Below are positions 35,691 through 46,880 of a stretch of DNA of 64,000 nt, piece after piece. The stretch covers positions 103,567 to 167,566 of the forward strand of contig VXCM01002789.1 of NCBI GenBank assembly GCA_014773175.1, in the 5' to 3' direction. This DNA comes from Lucifuga dentata. Its lineage: Eukaryota > Chordata > Actinopteri > Ophidiiformes > Bythitidae. A program made the position numbers and the translations under genes. The notes under the pieces were generated by a model, which ran no database searches, had not been told where the DNA came from, and saw nothing but the letters and a program-made list of their open reading frames with translations. Every line of letters starts with the position of its first letter. Position 1 is the first letter of the stretch.

Positions 35691-36169
35691 GTAAATCACC
35701 AGATTGGAAAAAACACTTTGAAAACATTTTGCTGTTCATCTGAAACGAAGCTTTTGCATCATGCCACTATTTCATGTTTTCCAGTTAAATATGGGTGTAA
35801 ATGAAAGATAATGTCAATAAATGACGACTTTACTCAAAGGTAACGAACTAAAATATAAATGTAAAAAAATATAAGTGAAGGGAAACGCAGTGTGTAGAAA
35901 AAGCTATAAGTGATAATAAAATGTATTTTCCATTATCCAGCCCCATCAGCCTGGTGTAGCTGAACTACTATAACAAAATATAAACCAGGAACTTTAAGTA
36001 AGCCATTATGGTCCATAAAAATATAATTTAAAAATGACAATGGCAGTAATAAAACTCGGAACATCTCATTAAGCCTCCATATAAATATTTAACAAAACAA
36101 TGTACAGATCGTTGTCGCATTTTTAACATCACATTTATAATTATACTTTCTCGTGAAAGCATCTGATAT

Positions 36170-36172
<3 letters not shown>
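35691..36172. other. Unassigned AT-rich spacer
   Basis: Nothing recognised. Confidence 0.5.

Positions 36173-36223
<51 letters not shown>
36173..36223. repeat. (TG)n microsatellite
   Basis: About 25 TG units. Confidence 0.95.
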
Positions 36224-36224
<1 letters not shown>

Positions 36225-36321
36225 TGCTGGTACCTGGTTATTATACTGTATTATTGTTGGTTATTATATTACCAATACCAGCTCCAACATGGCGGCACAG
36301 TGCGATACCATTGAAACCCTC

Positions 36322-36368
36322 CTATATACTGGGCTCAAACGTGCACAATCGCCGGTATGGTCCTTTAA
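36322..36368. mobile_element. Solo right end of an old TTAA element
   Basis: ATACTGGGCTCAAACGTGCA..CCGGTATGGTCCTTTAA. Only the terminal ~47 bp is present. Confidence 0.7.
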
Positions 36369-36468
36369 ACACCTCTTCTGTGTATTCTTCTTCCACTCTG
36401 ACTTCCCATTTTCCCTTCTGCCCCCACCTCGAAAAACAGCAGTTTACAGAATGAGCTGTGTCACGCTG

Positions 36469-36469
<1 letters not shown>

Positions 36470-36519
<50 letters not shown>
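36470..36519. repeat. (CA)n microsatellite
   Basis: About 25 CA units. Confidence 0.95.
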
Positions 36520-36521
<2 letters not shown>

Positions 36522-37048
36522 AGAGCATGTACCTCTTGCTCCTTTGTGTTCGACTGAAACACCTCCAAAGGCTCCTAATTTACAGCACAGCCGGCTCTTT
36601 GTCCCACTTCCATTAAGAGCGTGCGAGAAGGTGGCAGGAAGTGGAAGGAGACAGGTGGGCTGATGGGAAAAACCACAACGACTACTTTCATGTCTCCACG
36701 CTCGCAAAGTCACACAGGCGCACGTAAGATATCACAAGCATTATATTACCCCACACTCATTAACAGCAGACGGCGGAGAGGAAAATCAAACGGCTCTCTG
36801 ATAACACGTCGCACTCTTCGGGAATCTCATTAGAATGAATTATTTCGTTAATATTCCGGTCATATTCCAGTTAGTAAGAGCAGACGATGAGAACGAAAAG
36901 TGTTTTAATGCATTTTTCTGATTTTCCAGGACAATAAGTTAAAGCGGCTATCACTCCCATTATCCATTTCTATTTTTTCCACCCAGAGTAAAATTTTAAA
37001 CTATGGAGATTTGCTTTTGCTTTGGTCTTCTCATCCTTTTTCTCATAT
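36520..37048. other. Unassigned, apparently single-copy stretch
   Basis: No coding signal. 36620-36930 is moderately GC-rich and could be regulatory, without direct evidence. Confidence 0.4.
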
Positions 37049-37427
37049 TTAAAGGACTATACCAGTGATTTTGCATGTTTGAGTCCAATGAATACAATCC
37101 ACAGACACATTACTGACAACCATTTCCCAAAATATACTGGGATGTTGACATTAGCGGTAAATTTTAGAATTGTTTTTCTTACCTTATAGACAGCCACAGG
37201 TTTCAGTTCATTCAGTACACTATAAAAAATGAAGAGACTTGAAACACACTTGAGATAACACTTAAACTGAAACCAATGGCTGTCTGGAAGGAAGCAAAAA
37301 AACTAAAAAATGATAAAATTTACTGCTCCGGTAGTATGTTTTAGGAAATGATTGTCAGTAACGTAACATGCTTGCGGGTTGTATATATTGAGTTCAAACA
37401 TGCTAAACCACCAGTAGTGTCCTTTAA
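37049..37427. mobile_element. 379-bp fold-back TTAA element
   Basis: It starts TTAAAGGACTATACC and ends ..GTAGTGTCCTTTAA. Both halves carry the same subterminal block inverted: GACAGCCACAGGTTTCAGTT on the left, AACTGAAACCAATGGCTGTC on the right. The arms are therefore about 165 bp around a short loop. Ordinary copies hold this block on one side only. Confidence 0.75.
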
Positions 37428-37571
37428 TGTTGCTCCTAAAGTTGACAACCATGCATCAGAATTTCTCCAAAAGCTCCATTTCCATGATTGCATTACAACA
37501 TGACAGCACTGTCTGTGAATACATCCATCCATTGAGCTCAAACATGTAAAATCACCGGTATGGTCCTTCAC
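37428..37571. repeat. Flank duplicated at 40247-40350, ending in a second solo TTAA end
   Basis: GATGCATCAG(A/C)ATTTCTCC and CATTACAACATGA(C/G)A recur at 40270-40320, immediately after another right end of the same element. 37533-37571 is another right-end fragment (GAGCTCAAACATGTAAAATC..GGTATGGTCCTT). Confidence 0.6.
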
Positions 37572-37735
37572 TGTTTTCATCACATGTTGATGTTGGAAAT
37601 ATTTTGCAGCTCATCTTCCTCAGATAGCAGGAAGCTTACAGTTAACTAGTGTAGTGTAAAAATTAGTGTCCTCTCCGTTTATAAATCTGAGTGGAGCAAT
37701 AATAATAATCCAGTGACTGATAGGTTGTGGATCTC

Positions 37736-39013
37736 TTAAAGGACCATACCGGTGCTTGCGCATGTTTGAACCCTGTATATATATAATATTTGTTTATCTT
37801 AGTTTTCCAGTTATTTTTTCAAATCCTCTAATCTTTCAAAATCAAACCTTCAGGCGGTACATCCATTTTAAAATTCAGTGTTTCACCTTCTGACACTTTT
37901 GCACGATTGTAGAAGGCACAGGTGATTTAATTTCTGGGTAAAAGTCTTCTTCTTCTGGGATGATATTTCCTGGCAGAGAAATAGATCATCTTCTGAGGAG
38001 CTCCATGTTGGATCACTTAAAGGATCATACCTTCAATTTTGCATTTTTGAGTCTAATATATTCAATTTTCATACATGTTACGTTACTGACAATCATTTCC
38101 CAAAGGATACTACTGGAATACTACTACTGGACTCAAATTAAAAATGTTTTTCCTACCTTCCAGACCTCCATTGGTTTCAGTTCATTCTGCTATTAAAATC
38201 AACTTGTTGATACTTGAAATGTTCTTGGGATAGGTAATCCATCATCACCAACAAGACGTGTATTCAGGGTTTTTTTAGAAGTTATGTAATTTTAGCATTT
38301 AAGCTCAATAAAAATCATGGAGTGAATGTATGTCTCCACCCGGGAATATAGTCCCAAAAGAAGACCTGCATTTATTGAAAATGCGTAATTATTAGCAGGA
38401 GAAACATTGATTTTTAAGGTGGGTGTATCACTTATCAATATTTGTATCAATATTTGATTTTGAAAGATTAAGAGATTTTGCAAAATATCAGGAAAGCTGA
38501 AGTATGGTTTTATCCNTTTGATTTTGAAAGATTAAGAGATTTTGCAAAATATCAGGAAAGCTGAAGTATGGTTTTATCCTTTTGGAAATGACTGTCAGTA
38601 ACGCAAGATGTATGAAAATTGAATATATTAGGCTCAAACATGCAAAATGGGTGGGATGGTCCTTTAACTAAAGTTACTTCAGCAAAAAAAAAAAAAAAAA
38701 AAAAAAACCCTAATAGGTGTGATGTTTGCTGTTATGTATTATGTATCTCAAGCACATTTCAAGTATCAACAAGTTGATTTTAATAGTGTACTGGAATGAA
38801 CTGAAACCAATGGTGGTCTGGAANAGTATCAACAAGTTGATTTTAATAGTGTACTGGAATGAACTGAAACCAATGGTGGTCTGGAAGGTAGGAAAAACAT
38901 TCTAAAATTTACCGGTAAAGTAGTATATTTTGGGAAATGGTTGTCAGTAACCTTACATGTATGTGATTGTATATATGGGGCTCAAATATGTGACTAACTG
39001 TATGATCCTTTAA
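37736..39013 (-). mobile_element. Old TTAA element split by a young copy
   Basis: It starts TTAAAGGACCATACCGG and runs to GCTCCATGTTGGATCAC. It is interrupted at 38017-38667, then resumes CTAAAGTTACTTCAG and ends GTATGATCCTTTAA. An uninterrupted relative at 42621-43229 reads GCTCCATGTTGGATTGGTTAAATAAAG at the same place, showing a single TTAA empty site. A duplicated block around the N at 38824 is an artefact. Confidence 0.8.
38017..38667 (+). mobile_element. Young TTAA element nested in an old one
   Basis: It starts TTAAAGGATCATACC and ends GGGATGGTCCTTTAA. It is 651 bp as assembled but contains a ~63-bp duplicated block around the N at 38516, so about 588 bp in reality. Confidence 0.85.
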
Positions 39014-39637
39014 ACTACGCACTCATATCTGTGGAGATGAAAGGAACCTGCATGGAGATCCTCCTCAGGTCTGAGTAATTCTTTATTTGACCTCTGCTGC
39101 TGCTATCTGCGCCGCTTCGTCCCTGTGGCTCCGCTCCTTAAATATAATAATTACAGGTACGTACGGGATGATGAATGGAGCGATGTGGTGGGAGTAAACC
39201 CTGCAGCAGCCAGCCCTCATCTTAAATGGACCGCAGCCAAAGCACAGGAAGGCCCTCTAACCAGGACGTTAGGACTTCATTATTTCTCTGCAGAACACCA
39301 TAAAAAATACAGTCATGTTTTATCGAAACACCTGATGCAAACTCTCACACCTGCAGGGGAACTCTGAAGGTCTCTGAATCAGTTCTACGGTGTCAATTTG
39401 GGGTCTGTGGAAGAAAATATGAAAAAAGAAGACATGCAGTGAATGAAAAAACATAATTCTGTAAACGTGACACCCCAAAAGATGCAAAAAATAATAATTC
39501 CGTGGATGAAAAGCACATTTTCTTTCAGACCTTTTGCTTTCTTTAACACGTGTCATCATCTCTCGCTCACATACAGCTTCTCACCTATTCACAGCAGTTT
39601 TTATATCGAAAAAGTTTTCTAGGCTTTCTTTTTCTTC

Positions 39638-39638
<1 letters not shown>
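39014..39638. other. Unassigned, apparently single-copy stretch
   Basis: No convincing exon. The 80-codon frame from 39125 has no flanking splice or family support. Confidence 0.4.

Positions 39639-39687
<49 letters not shown>
39639..39687. repeat. (TC)n microsatellite at gap edge
   Basis: Uninterrupted TC run that continues into the gap. Confidence 0.95.
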
Positions 39688-40006
39688 NNNNNNNNNNNNN
39701 NNNNNNNNNNNNNNNNNNNNNNNNNNNNNNNNNNNNNNNNNNNNNNNNNNNNNNNNNNNNNNNNNNNNNNNNNNNNNNNNNNNNNNNNNNNNNNNNNNNN
39801 NNNNNNNNNNNNNNNNNNNNNNNNNNNNNNNNNNNNNNNNNNNNNNNNNNNNNNNNNNNNNNNNNNNNNNNNNNNNNNNNNNNNNNNNNNNNNNNNNNNN
39901 NNNNNNNNNNNNNNNNNNNNNNNNNNNNNNNNNNNNNNNNNNNNNNNNNNNNNNNNNNNNNNNNNNNNNNNNNNNNNNNNNNNNNNNNNNNNNNNNNNNN
40001 NNNNNN
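39688..40006. other. Assembly gap (319 N)
   Basis: Bounded by (TC)n on the left and a 63-base T run on the right. The missing part probably includes the left half of the TTAA element that resumes at 40070. Confidence 0.95.
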
Positions 40007-40066
<60 letters not shown>

Positions 40067-40072
<6 letters not shown>

Positions 40073-40246
40073 GCATACTGGAATGAATTGAAACCAATGG
40101 CAATCTGGAAGGTAGGAAAAACAATTGTAAAATTTACCGCTTCAGTCCTGTATGTTGGGAAACACATGTCAGTAATGTAACAAGCATACAGGATGTATAT
40201 TGTATATTGGGCTCAAACATGCTAAAACGTCGGTATTGTCCTTTAA
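40067..40246 (-). mobile_element. Right part of an old TTAA element beside the gap
   Basis: AGCATACTGGAATGAATTG.., GAAGGTAGGAAAAACAA and GGGCTCAAACATGCTAAAAC, ending GGTATTGTCCTTTAA. The left half is lost in poly(T) and the gap. Confidence 0.75.
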
Positions 40247-40820
40247 ACGTCCCTCCTAAAATTAATAATGATGCATCAGCATTTCTCCATTTCCCAGATC
40301 ACATTACAACATGAGACCGCCCTCTGTAAATTCATCCTTTCTGGCAGCATTATCGCCTTCATGGCTTCAATCAGCAGAGATCCCAGCTTTATTACATGTG
40401 TAAGATAAATGAACCCCCATCCTTCAATTACAGTGTTGAACACACACATCTTAATTACCCTGTTAATCAACTGAGAAAACTGGTTGAGGAAAAGTCATTC
40501 TCCAACATTTGGACTTGCTTTTTGTTTTGTTTTGTTTTTTTTGGTACGACTCCAAAGACAGGGAGCCATAATTAGTGCTAATTAGCACGAATTTGCATAT
40601 GTGTGATAAGGCTCTGCATGGCCGCGGCGTGAGTTCTCTGTGAGCTCCTTTATCTGGAATGCGGGGCTTTGTTTTGTGCTGTGGCAGCCTGGGTGCTGCT
40701 TGCAGATATGGATCAACTTTCATTCAGCGCCTCAGGAAAAGCAGCAAACTCAAAGTTTTGTTTACAGAGCATCAACACGGCTCAAATCCACAGGCAGGAT
40801 TCATAAAGCTTAGGCAAGAC
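40247..40820. other. Spacer beginning with the duplicated flank of 37428
   Basis: 40247-40350 matches the flank after the fold-back copy. The rest is apparently single-copy with no coding signal. Confidence 0.5.
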
Positions 40821-42002
40821 TTAAAGAAGCATACCGGCAAATGTGCATGTTTGAGCCCAATATATGTTACTTTATGTTACTACATTTACCAAAATATACT
40901 ACTTTAGTGGTAGATTTTAGAATTGTCTTTCCTACTTTCCACACTGTCATTGGTTTCAGTTCATTCCAGCACGCTATTAAAATCTGCTTGTAGAGACTTG
41001 AAACACATTAGAGATACATAATCCATGACAGACAACATGTCTATAGTCTTTTGTTTTTTCTTTTTTTTTTTTTTTTTNTTTTTTTTTTTTTTTTGTCATA
41101 GTAACTTTGTTAAACTGATCCAACACGGAGTTGCATGGAAGAAAATGTATGTCTCCGCCAGGAAATATAGTTCCAGCAGAAGACAGCTTTAAAGGACCAT
41201 ACCACCCATTTTGCATGTTTGAGCCTAATATATTGAATTTTCATTCATGTTATGTTACTGACAATCGTTTCCCAAAGCATACTACTGGAACACTGAATTA
41301 AAAATGTTTTTCCTACCTTCCAGACCTCCATTGGTTTCAGTTCATTCTGGTATGCTATTTTTGATACTTCAAAGGTTCTTGGGATAGGTAATCCATTATC
41401 ACCAACAAGATGTGTATTCAGGTTTTTTTTTAGAAGGTTACATAATTTTAGCATTTAAGCGCAATAAAAAGCGTGGAGTGAATGTATGTCTCCACTGGGG
41501 AATATAGTCCCAAAAGAAGACCTGTGTTTATGGAAAAATTTAAAGGACCGTGACTTCATAAGGCTGTGTAACTATTAGCAGGAGAAACATGGATTTTTAA
41601 GGTGGATGTATTGCTTGAATATTTGATTTTGGAAGATTAAGAGATTTTGCAAAATATCAGGAAAGCTGAAATACAGTTATATCCTTTGGGAAATGGTTGT
41701 CAGTAACATAATGTGTGTGAAAATTGAATATGTTAGGCTCAAACATGCAAAATGGCTGGTATGGTCCTTTAATGGAGAAATTAAAATGACTGTGCCTTTT
41801 ACAATCATGCATAAGTGTTAGAAGGTGAAACACTGAATTTTAAGGTGGATGTATCACCTGAACATCTGATTTTGAAAGTTTAGGGGATTTAAAAAATAAA
41901 TAAATAATAATAAAAAAAAATATAACAGGAAAGCTAAAATAAGTTTTTTATGTTTTAGAAATTGGTTGTCACGCACACATGATCACCGGTATGGTACTTT
42001 AA
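40821..42002 (+). mobile_element. Old TTAA element split by a young copy
   Basis: It starts TTAAAGAAGCATACCGG and runs to GCAGAAGACAGC. It is interrupted at 41189-41772, then resumes TGGAGAAATTAAAATGAC and ends GGTATGGTACTTTAA. Poly(T) with N at 41078 lies inside. Confidence 0.8.
41189..41772 (+). mobile_element. Young TTAA element nested in an old one
   Basis: 584 bp from TTAAAGGACCATACC to GGTATGGTCCTTTAA. It inserted where old copies read GCTTTTACCGAGAAAT, i.e. at a TTAA or near-TTAA in the host copy. Confidence 0.85.
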
Positions 42003-42620
42003 CACATATAAGGTGGGTCCCCTCATCCCCTCATTTGTGTAGTGTCCTTAGTCTCAGTCCCGCCCACTTCAAACACGAGGAAATGGTCCTTTAAAGAAAA
42101 AAGGAAGAAATGAGGTAAACAGGGTATGGAAGCATGAATGAAGATTATTTATTGGTGTCAAAAGCAATGCCAGACACCCTTAGCATGTTGGTAATGGCTG
42201 CAGAGTCTCAGCATGTCTGCCCGGGCAGAAGCCAGACCAACGGACCGGAGCAGTTCATCATTACTGCTGCACATTATAAAGTGAACTTTAACAGCGGACA
42301 CTTAGACAGGAAGTGTGTGCTGGCACCTCTCTCAGTGTAAATCCCTGACATGGTAATGAAAGGTGAAGTGTACAGACTCCAATTAAGTCAGATATTGTCA
42401 CAGATTTACAGTAGGGCTGAGCGTGAGGCCCTGACATCCTTTTTTGAACCCATTGGCTCTTGTGTCAGCGTGCTGTTAGGCCTATAGGAGTGTTTTGACA
42501 CATTCTGTGTGGTAACTATGATTAAGGTGCCGTTTAATGTTCAATTTGTGGAGATCGCAAAGTCCCATACTGGTATCTACCTGCTTTAAAAGTGGATTAT
42601 TCCAGTTATGTCTGCTAAAA
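42003..42620. other. Unassigned, apparently single-copy stretch
   Basis: GC-richer around 42130-42340, with one 68-codon frame of no recognised family. Confidence 0.4.
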
Positions 42621-43229
42621 TTAAACGTCCATACCAACATGTTTTTTTTTTTTTTTTTTTTTTTGCATGTTTAAGCCCAATAAATGCTACTCGCCTCGAT
42701 TTGCAAACAATTTCCAAAGAATAAACTCTTAATTTTTCTGTTGTTTTTTCAAATCCCCTGATCTTTCTAAATCAAACTTTCAGGTGATAGACACACCTTA
42801 AAATTCTGTGTTTCACCTTCTAACACTTTATGCACGATTGTAGAAGGCACGGTCATTTTAATTTCTCAGTAAAAGTCGTCTTCTTCTGGGACTATATTTC
42901 ATGGTGGATGCATACATATTCTTCCGTGCAGCTCCATGTTGGATTGGTTAAATAAAGTTACTTCCAAAAAATCAAAAACAAATAAATCGAATAAAAATCT
43001 TGTTCTCTGTGATGGATTACATATCTCAAGCACGTTTCAAGTCTCTGCAAGTTGATTTTAATAGATTACTGGAATGAACTGAAAGTAATGGCAGTCTGGA
43101 AGGTAGGAAAAACAATGTAAATAAAATTTACCGCTCCAGTAGTATATTTTGGGATTGGCAGTAATGTAACGTGTATGCAGGTTGTATATATTGGGCTCAA
43201 ACATGCAAAACTACCAGTTTGTCCTTTAA
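42621..43229 (-). mobile_element. TTAA-flanked TIR element, whole old copy
   Basis: It starts TTAAACGTCCATACC and ends CCAGTTTGTCCTTTAA. It is uninterrupted, so it serves as the empty-site reference (GGATTGGTTAAATAAAGT) for the nested pair at 37736-39013. A T run expanded in the left TIR. Confidence 0.8.
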
Positions 43230-43285
43230 GGTTTATCATAAGAATTTGAGCGCTCAGATTTCGAGAGGTGATGCTTTTATTCCGA

Positions 43286-43321
43286 AAAAAAAAAAAAAAA
43301 AANCAAAAAAAAAAAAAAAAA
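43286..43321. repeat. Poly(A) run with internal N
   Basis: A tract with N at 43303. Confidence 0.9.
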
Positions 43322-43909
43322 ATCTTCCTGCTCAGAGAGGGTTGCTGTGGTTAACGCTACGTTATGTTACACACGTCAGATATTTCCTACTTAAAACATT
43401 AAACGCATCAATTATAAACTAAATTTTACTGACTGAGATTTAGCCAAGAAAAAGACCTTTCAACCATATATGGTAGTGGTGGGTGGAGTTTCCTCTCTGT
43501 GTTTCGGCTGTTTGGAAAGGAGGAATGCTTTCAATAACGATAAATGATATCTCAGAGACACTTAGACATATCAGTCTAAAACTTTTTACACACATAATTG
43601 GCATGTTAGGAAGAAATTCAACGTGATGGCTCATATGTTGACTCCGTTTTAAACCAGAAATATAAGAAAAAAACTAAAAAGTGTCCATTAATTTCTGTAT
43701 TTAATCCTTCATCAGTTCAGCTCTAGTTCTGTTGAGGGTCAAAGTGAAATAAAATCACATGAAAATTCAGATTCTTTTACAATAATACCATGACAATGCA
43801 TCAGTTATTCAGGAGGGAAAATCGGCAGTATATACGGCAATACACGGTGACAAAAATGCATGAAATTTCTATTCTATACAAAGGTAAAAAAAAAACAAAA
43901 ACTATTCTA
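43322..43909. other. Unassigned AT-rich spacer
   Basis: Nothing recognised. Confidence 0.5.
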
Positions 43910-44291
43910 CAGAACACCTAAGGGGACATGGGAGGGGTAAAAAATATCAGTGGAAGGAAAAAAATGAGTTCTTTTGTGAGATAATGCAAAACTTTCTGTT
44001 ATCTCACAAAAGTATTGCAAGATAACCCAAGTAACCTAGACCCAAGCACCATCAGAATGTCTTTATGTTTTAGTCCAAGCTCAAAGTAAAAGTCCACAAA
44101 TTGCTTTATTGTTGCCTAGCAACGACGCATTAGAGTGACCCAGATATATTGTCGCACTTCCGCTCAATGAAGGGTCAAGTTTTGTGTTATAACATAAAAC
44201 TTTTGCGAGATAACGCAAAAGGACTCACTATTTTTTTTTGTTTTCTTCCACAGACTTTTTTTTCCCCCTCCATGTCCCCTTGGGTGTTCCA
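43910..44291. mobile_element. 382-bp TIR element carrying an X-box
   Basis: CAGAACACCTAAGGGGACATG at the left is inverted at the right as CATGTCCCCTTGGGTGTTCC. Similarity continues about 90 bp inward to the facing motifs TTTTGTGAGATAATGCAAAA and TTTTGCGAGATAACGCAAAA. TA flanks both ends. The interior has GTTGCCTAGCAAC (44111-44123), an exact palindromic RFX X-box. No coding frame. Confidence 0.65.
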
Positions 44292-44408
44292 TAGTATTCC
44301 AGAATTCTACGGGATGAAAAAAAAAAAAAGATATTTCAAATAGATTTCAGAGTATAAATATACATATACAAAATGCATTTGCGGAGGTATTTGATATATA
44401 CATGTGTG

Positions 44409-44414
<6 letters not shown>

Positions 44415-44449
<35 letters not shown>

Positions 44450-44595
44450 AGGTAACCCTAACCCTAACCCAAAAAATGTAAGTATATATATACAGTATAT
44501 TTACTTATATTTTTATATTATACTTTTATACTTTTATATTTACTTATATTTTTTATATTAAATATATATATATCTCAAAAAATATATACATGTGC

Positions 44596-44673
<78 letters not shown>

Positions 44674-44700
44674 CACACACACAGGTATATATGTACACAC
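44415..44700. repeat. (TG)n, telomere-like and (CA)n/(TA)n tract
   Basis: (TG)n at 44415-44446, three CCCTAA units at 44453-44470, AT-rich TATATTT repeats to 44580, then (CA)n blocks separated by TATA to about 44700. Confidence 0.85.
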
Positions 44701-45122
44701 ATATATGTATGTAGACCGTAGATGTTTTATGTCAGGGACACATGGTAACTTGTAAAAGGTGTTTATTTTTTTCACCGCTGTGACTCTGATGAAGCAGCAG
44801 TAGATGTATTTAAGGTATAAAGGGGACTTGAGGCGAGGAGCTAATAGCATGGCATGCCGCCATCGCCGACACCCGGGGCCATAAAGCCTGCACAGATAAA
44901 GCCCTTCTGCTGCCCTCTTAATTCCTTCTCTGCTCCCATCAAGTTCCTCTGCGTCCCTCTTCCTCTTTCTCTCCATCCTCTTCCTGCCACCATCCTCCTC
45001 TTCCTCTCCTTCCTGTTGACTGAATGTCCCAAAACAAATTCGATTTGTCCTGATCGCTCCAGCTGGCAAGATACACGGCGCCGTCTTTGATACGAGGACC
45101 TCTGCGTGCAACGCTGAGTGTG
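44701..45122. other. Unassigned, apparently single-copy stretch
   Basis: 44830-45110 is GC-rich. The frames on both strands have no family features. Confidence 0.4.
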
Positions 45123-45152
45123 CACGTGAGAGAGAGGGAGAGAGAGAGAGAN

Positions 45153-45206
<54 letters not shown>
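45123..45206. repeat. (GA)n microsatellite with internal N
   Basis: About 40 GA units with N at 45152. Confidence 0.95.
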
Positions 45207-45210
<4 letters not shown>

Positions 45211-45986
45211 AGTCTCCCGAATAATTTAATGAGCAATAAGGTTTTGTTTGACCACCGGTTGGAAATATTCGGGTTGGGGTCTATGATCTGTTGAAATAGA
45301 AACTTGGAAAAACCAAACTTCCAGCATGGAATAGTGCAACGCAATGGTCATTCATCTCTGAATTCCCATTTGGAAAACCGTCACGCTTGACTACGTTATC
45401 TGACATAAATGCAGCTGATGTCAAAACAATATGGCCGCCCAGATGGTGAACGCAACAGCTTTAATCCCTTTGCATCATTTTATTGTTAAAACTTTATTAG
45501 ACCTGAAAAAAGTTCAATCAAAAAAATGTTTTAAAAGACAACCTTTATTAAACCTGAAACATCCTTTATTTTCTAATTGTGCAGAAATAGTTAATGTAGA
45601 TCCTCTGTGCATGTTTCTAACACTCGCATACTTGCCGTGCTAATATGAACTGCGGTGGGCATCCGTGTTTTTCCCAGCAGAACTCGATCGGAACTCGAGT
45701 TTTAACTTTCCGAGTCTCGAGTACAAAGAATCGCAGCACGAGACTCCTACAAATCAACTTTTGTTGGCCTCGGTGGAGGTATGCGCTCATCATTTTCATA
45801 CAGGTGTGTTTGATTAACTGTGTGTGTGTGTGTGTGTTTGTATTATTGCAGGCAGGTGTGTGTGTGTGTGTGCGCGTGGTAAGGTGTGTGTGGCCCTGCA
45901 TTGGATTAGTATTCTGTGTATGTGGAGGTGTCTCAAAAGGCTCAGTGTAATGCTGGGGATTAGAGAGCTGGGCGGTGCTGATAAAA

Positions 45987-46031
<45 letters not shown>

Positions 46032-46161
46032 ACTGCTGCTTAACTACACACTGCTGACACAAAGTGTGCACGCCGCCTTTTTCTTCAGGAAGCTACCCAA
46101 TGTAGACTAAAGAATTATTTCCTCTCAGTGAGAGTTTAATGCTGGTTCACTTCCTGCATGT
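45207..46161. other. Spacer with (TG)n and (CA)n
   Basis: (TG)n near 45821-45870 and (CA)n at 45988-46031. No coding signal. Confidence 0.5.
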
Positions 46162-46323
46162 TTAAAGGACCACACCGGTGATTTTTGCATGTTTAATCCC
46201 AATAAATGCTACTCGTGTACACGTGACTTTACCACCAATCATTTCCCAAAACAACTGTATTTTAGTTTTCACATTATTTTGTGAAATTCTCTAATCTCTC
46301 AAAGTTAAGGTGATACACCCACC
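46162..46323 (-). mobile_element. Old TTAA element, left part, host of a nested copy
   Basis: It starts TTAAAGGACCACACCGGTG and runs to GATACACCCACC, where a young copy begins. Nothing from the far half of this old copy is seen beyond it. Confidence 0.7.
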
Positions 46324-46832
46324 TTAAAGGACCATGCCATCCATTTTGCATGTTTGAGCCTAATATATTCAATTTTCATACATGTTACATTACTGACAAT
46401 CATTTCCCAAAGGATAAAACCATATTTCAGCTTTCCTGTTATTTTGCAAAATCTCTTCATCTTTCAAAATCAAATATTCAAGTGATACACCCACCTTAAA
46501 AATCCATGTTTCTCCTGCTAATAGTTACACAGCCTTATGAAGTCATGGTCCTTTAAATTTTTCCATAAACACAGGTCTTCTTTTGGGACTATATTCCCTG
46601 GTGGAGACATACGTTCACTTCACACTTTTTATTGAGCTCAAACGCTAAAATTACATAACTTCTAAAAAAAAACCCTGAATACACGTCTTGTTGGTGATGA
46701 TGGATTACCTATCCCAAGAACGTTTCAAGCATCAACAAGTTGATTTTAATAGTGTGCCAGAATGAACTAAAACCAATGGTGGTCGGGAAGGTAGGAAAAA
46801 CATTTTTAATTCAGCGTTCCAGTAGTAGTTCC
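46324..46832 (-). mobile_element. Young TTAA element nested in an old one, right end lost
   Basis: It starts TTAAAGGACCATGCC. It is truncated after GTTCCAGTAGTA near 46832 and replaced by unrelated sequence leading into (CA)n. Inserted at the TTAA of CACCCACCTTAAAATTC, the homologue of the site used at 47854. Confidence 0.8.
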
Positions 46833-46848
46833 CAGCTGACTTCTCACA

Positions 46849-46849
46849 G

Positions 46850-46879
<30 letters not shown>
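46849..46879. repeat. (CA)n microsatellite
   Basis: About 14 CA units next to the truncated element. Confidence 0.95.

Positions 46880-46880
<1 letters not shown>

Noticed and set aside
39534..40167. ~180-codon frames across the N gap
   Set aside because: They consist of Ns, (TC)n and poly(T).
44575..45111. 178-codon minus-strand frame
   Set aside because: Half of it is (CA)n/(TA)n microsatellite, and the remainder has no family features on either strand.
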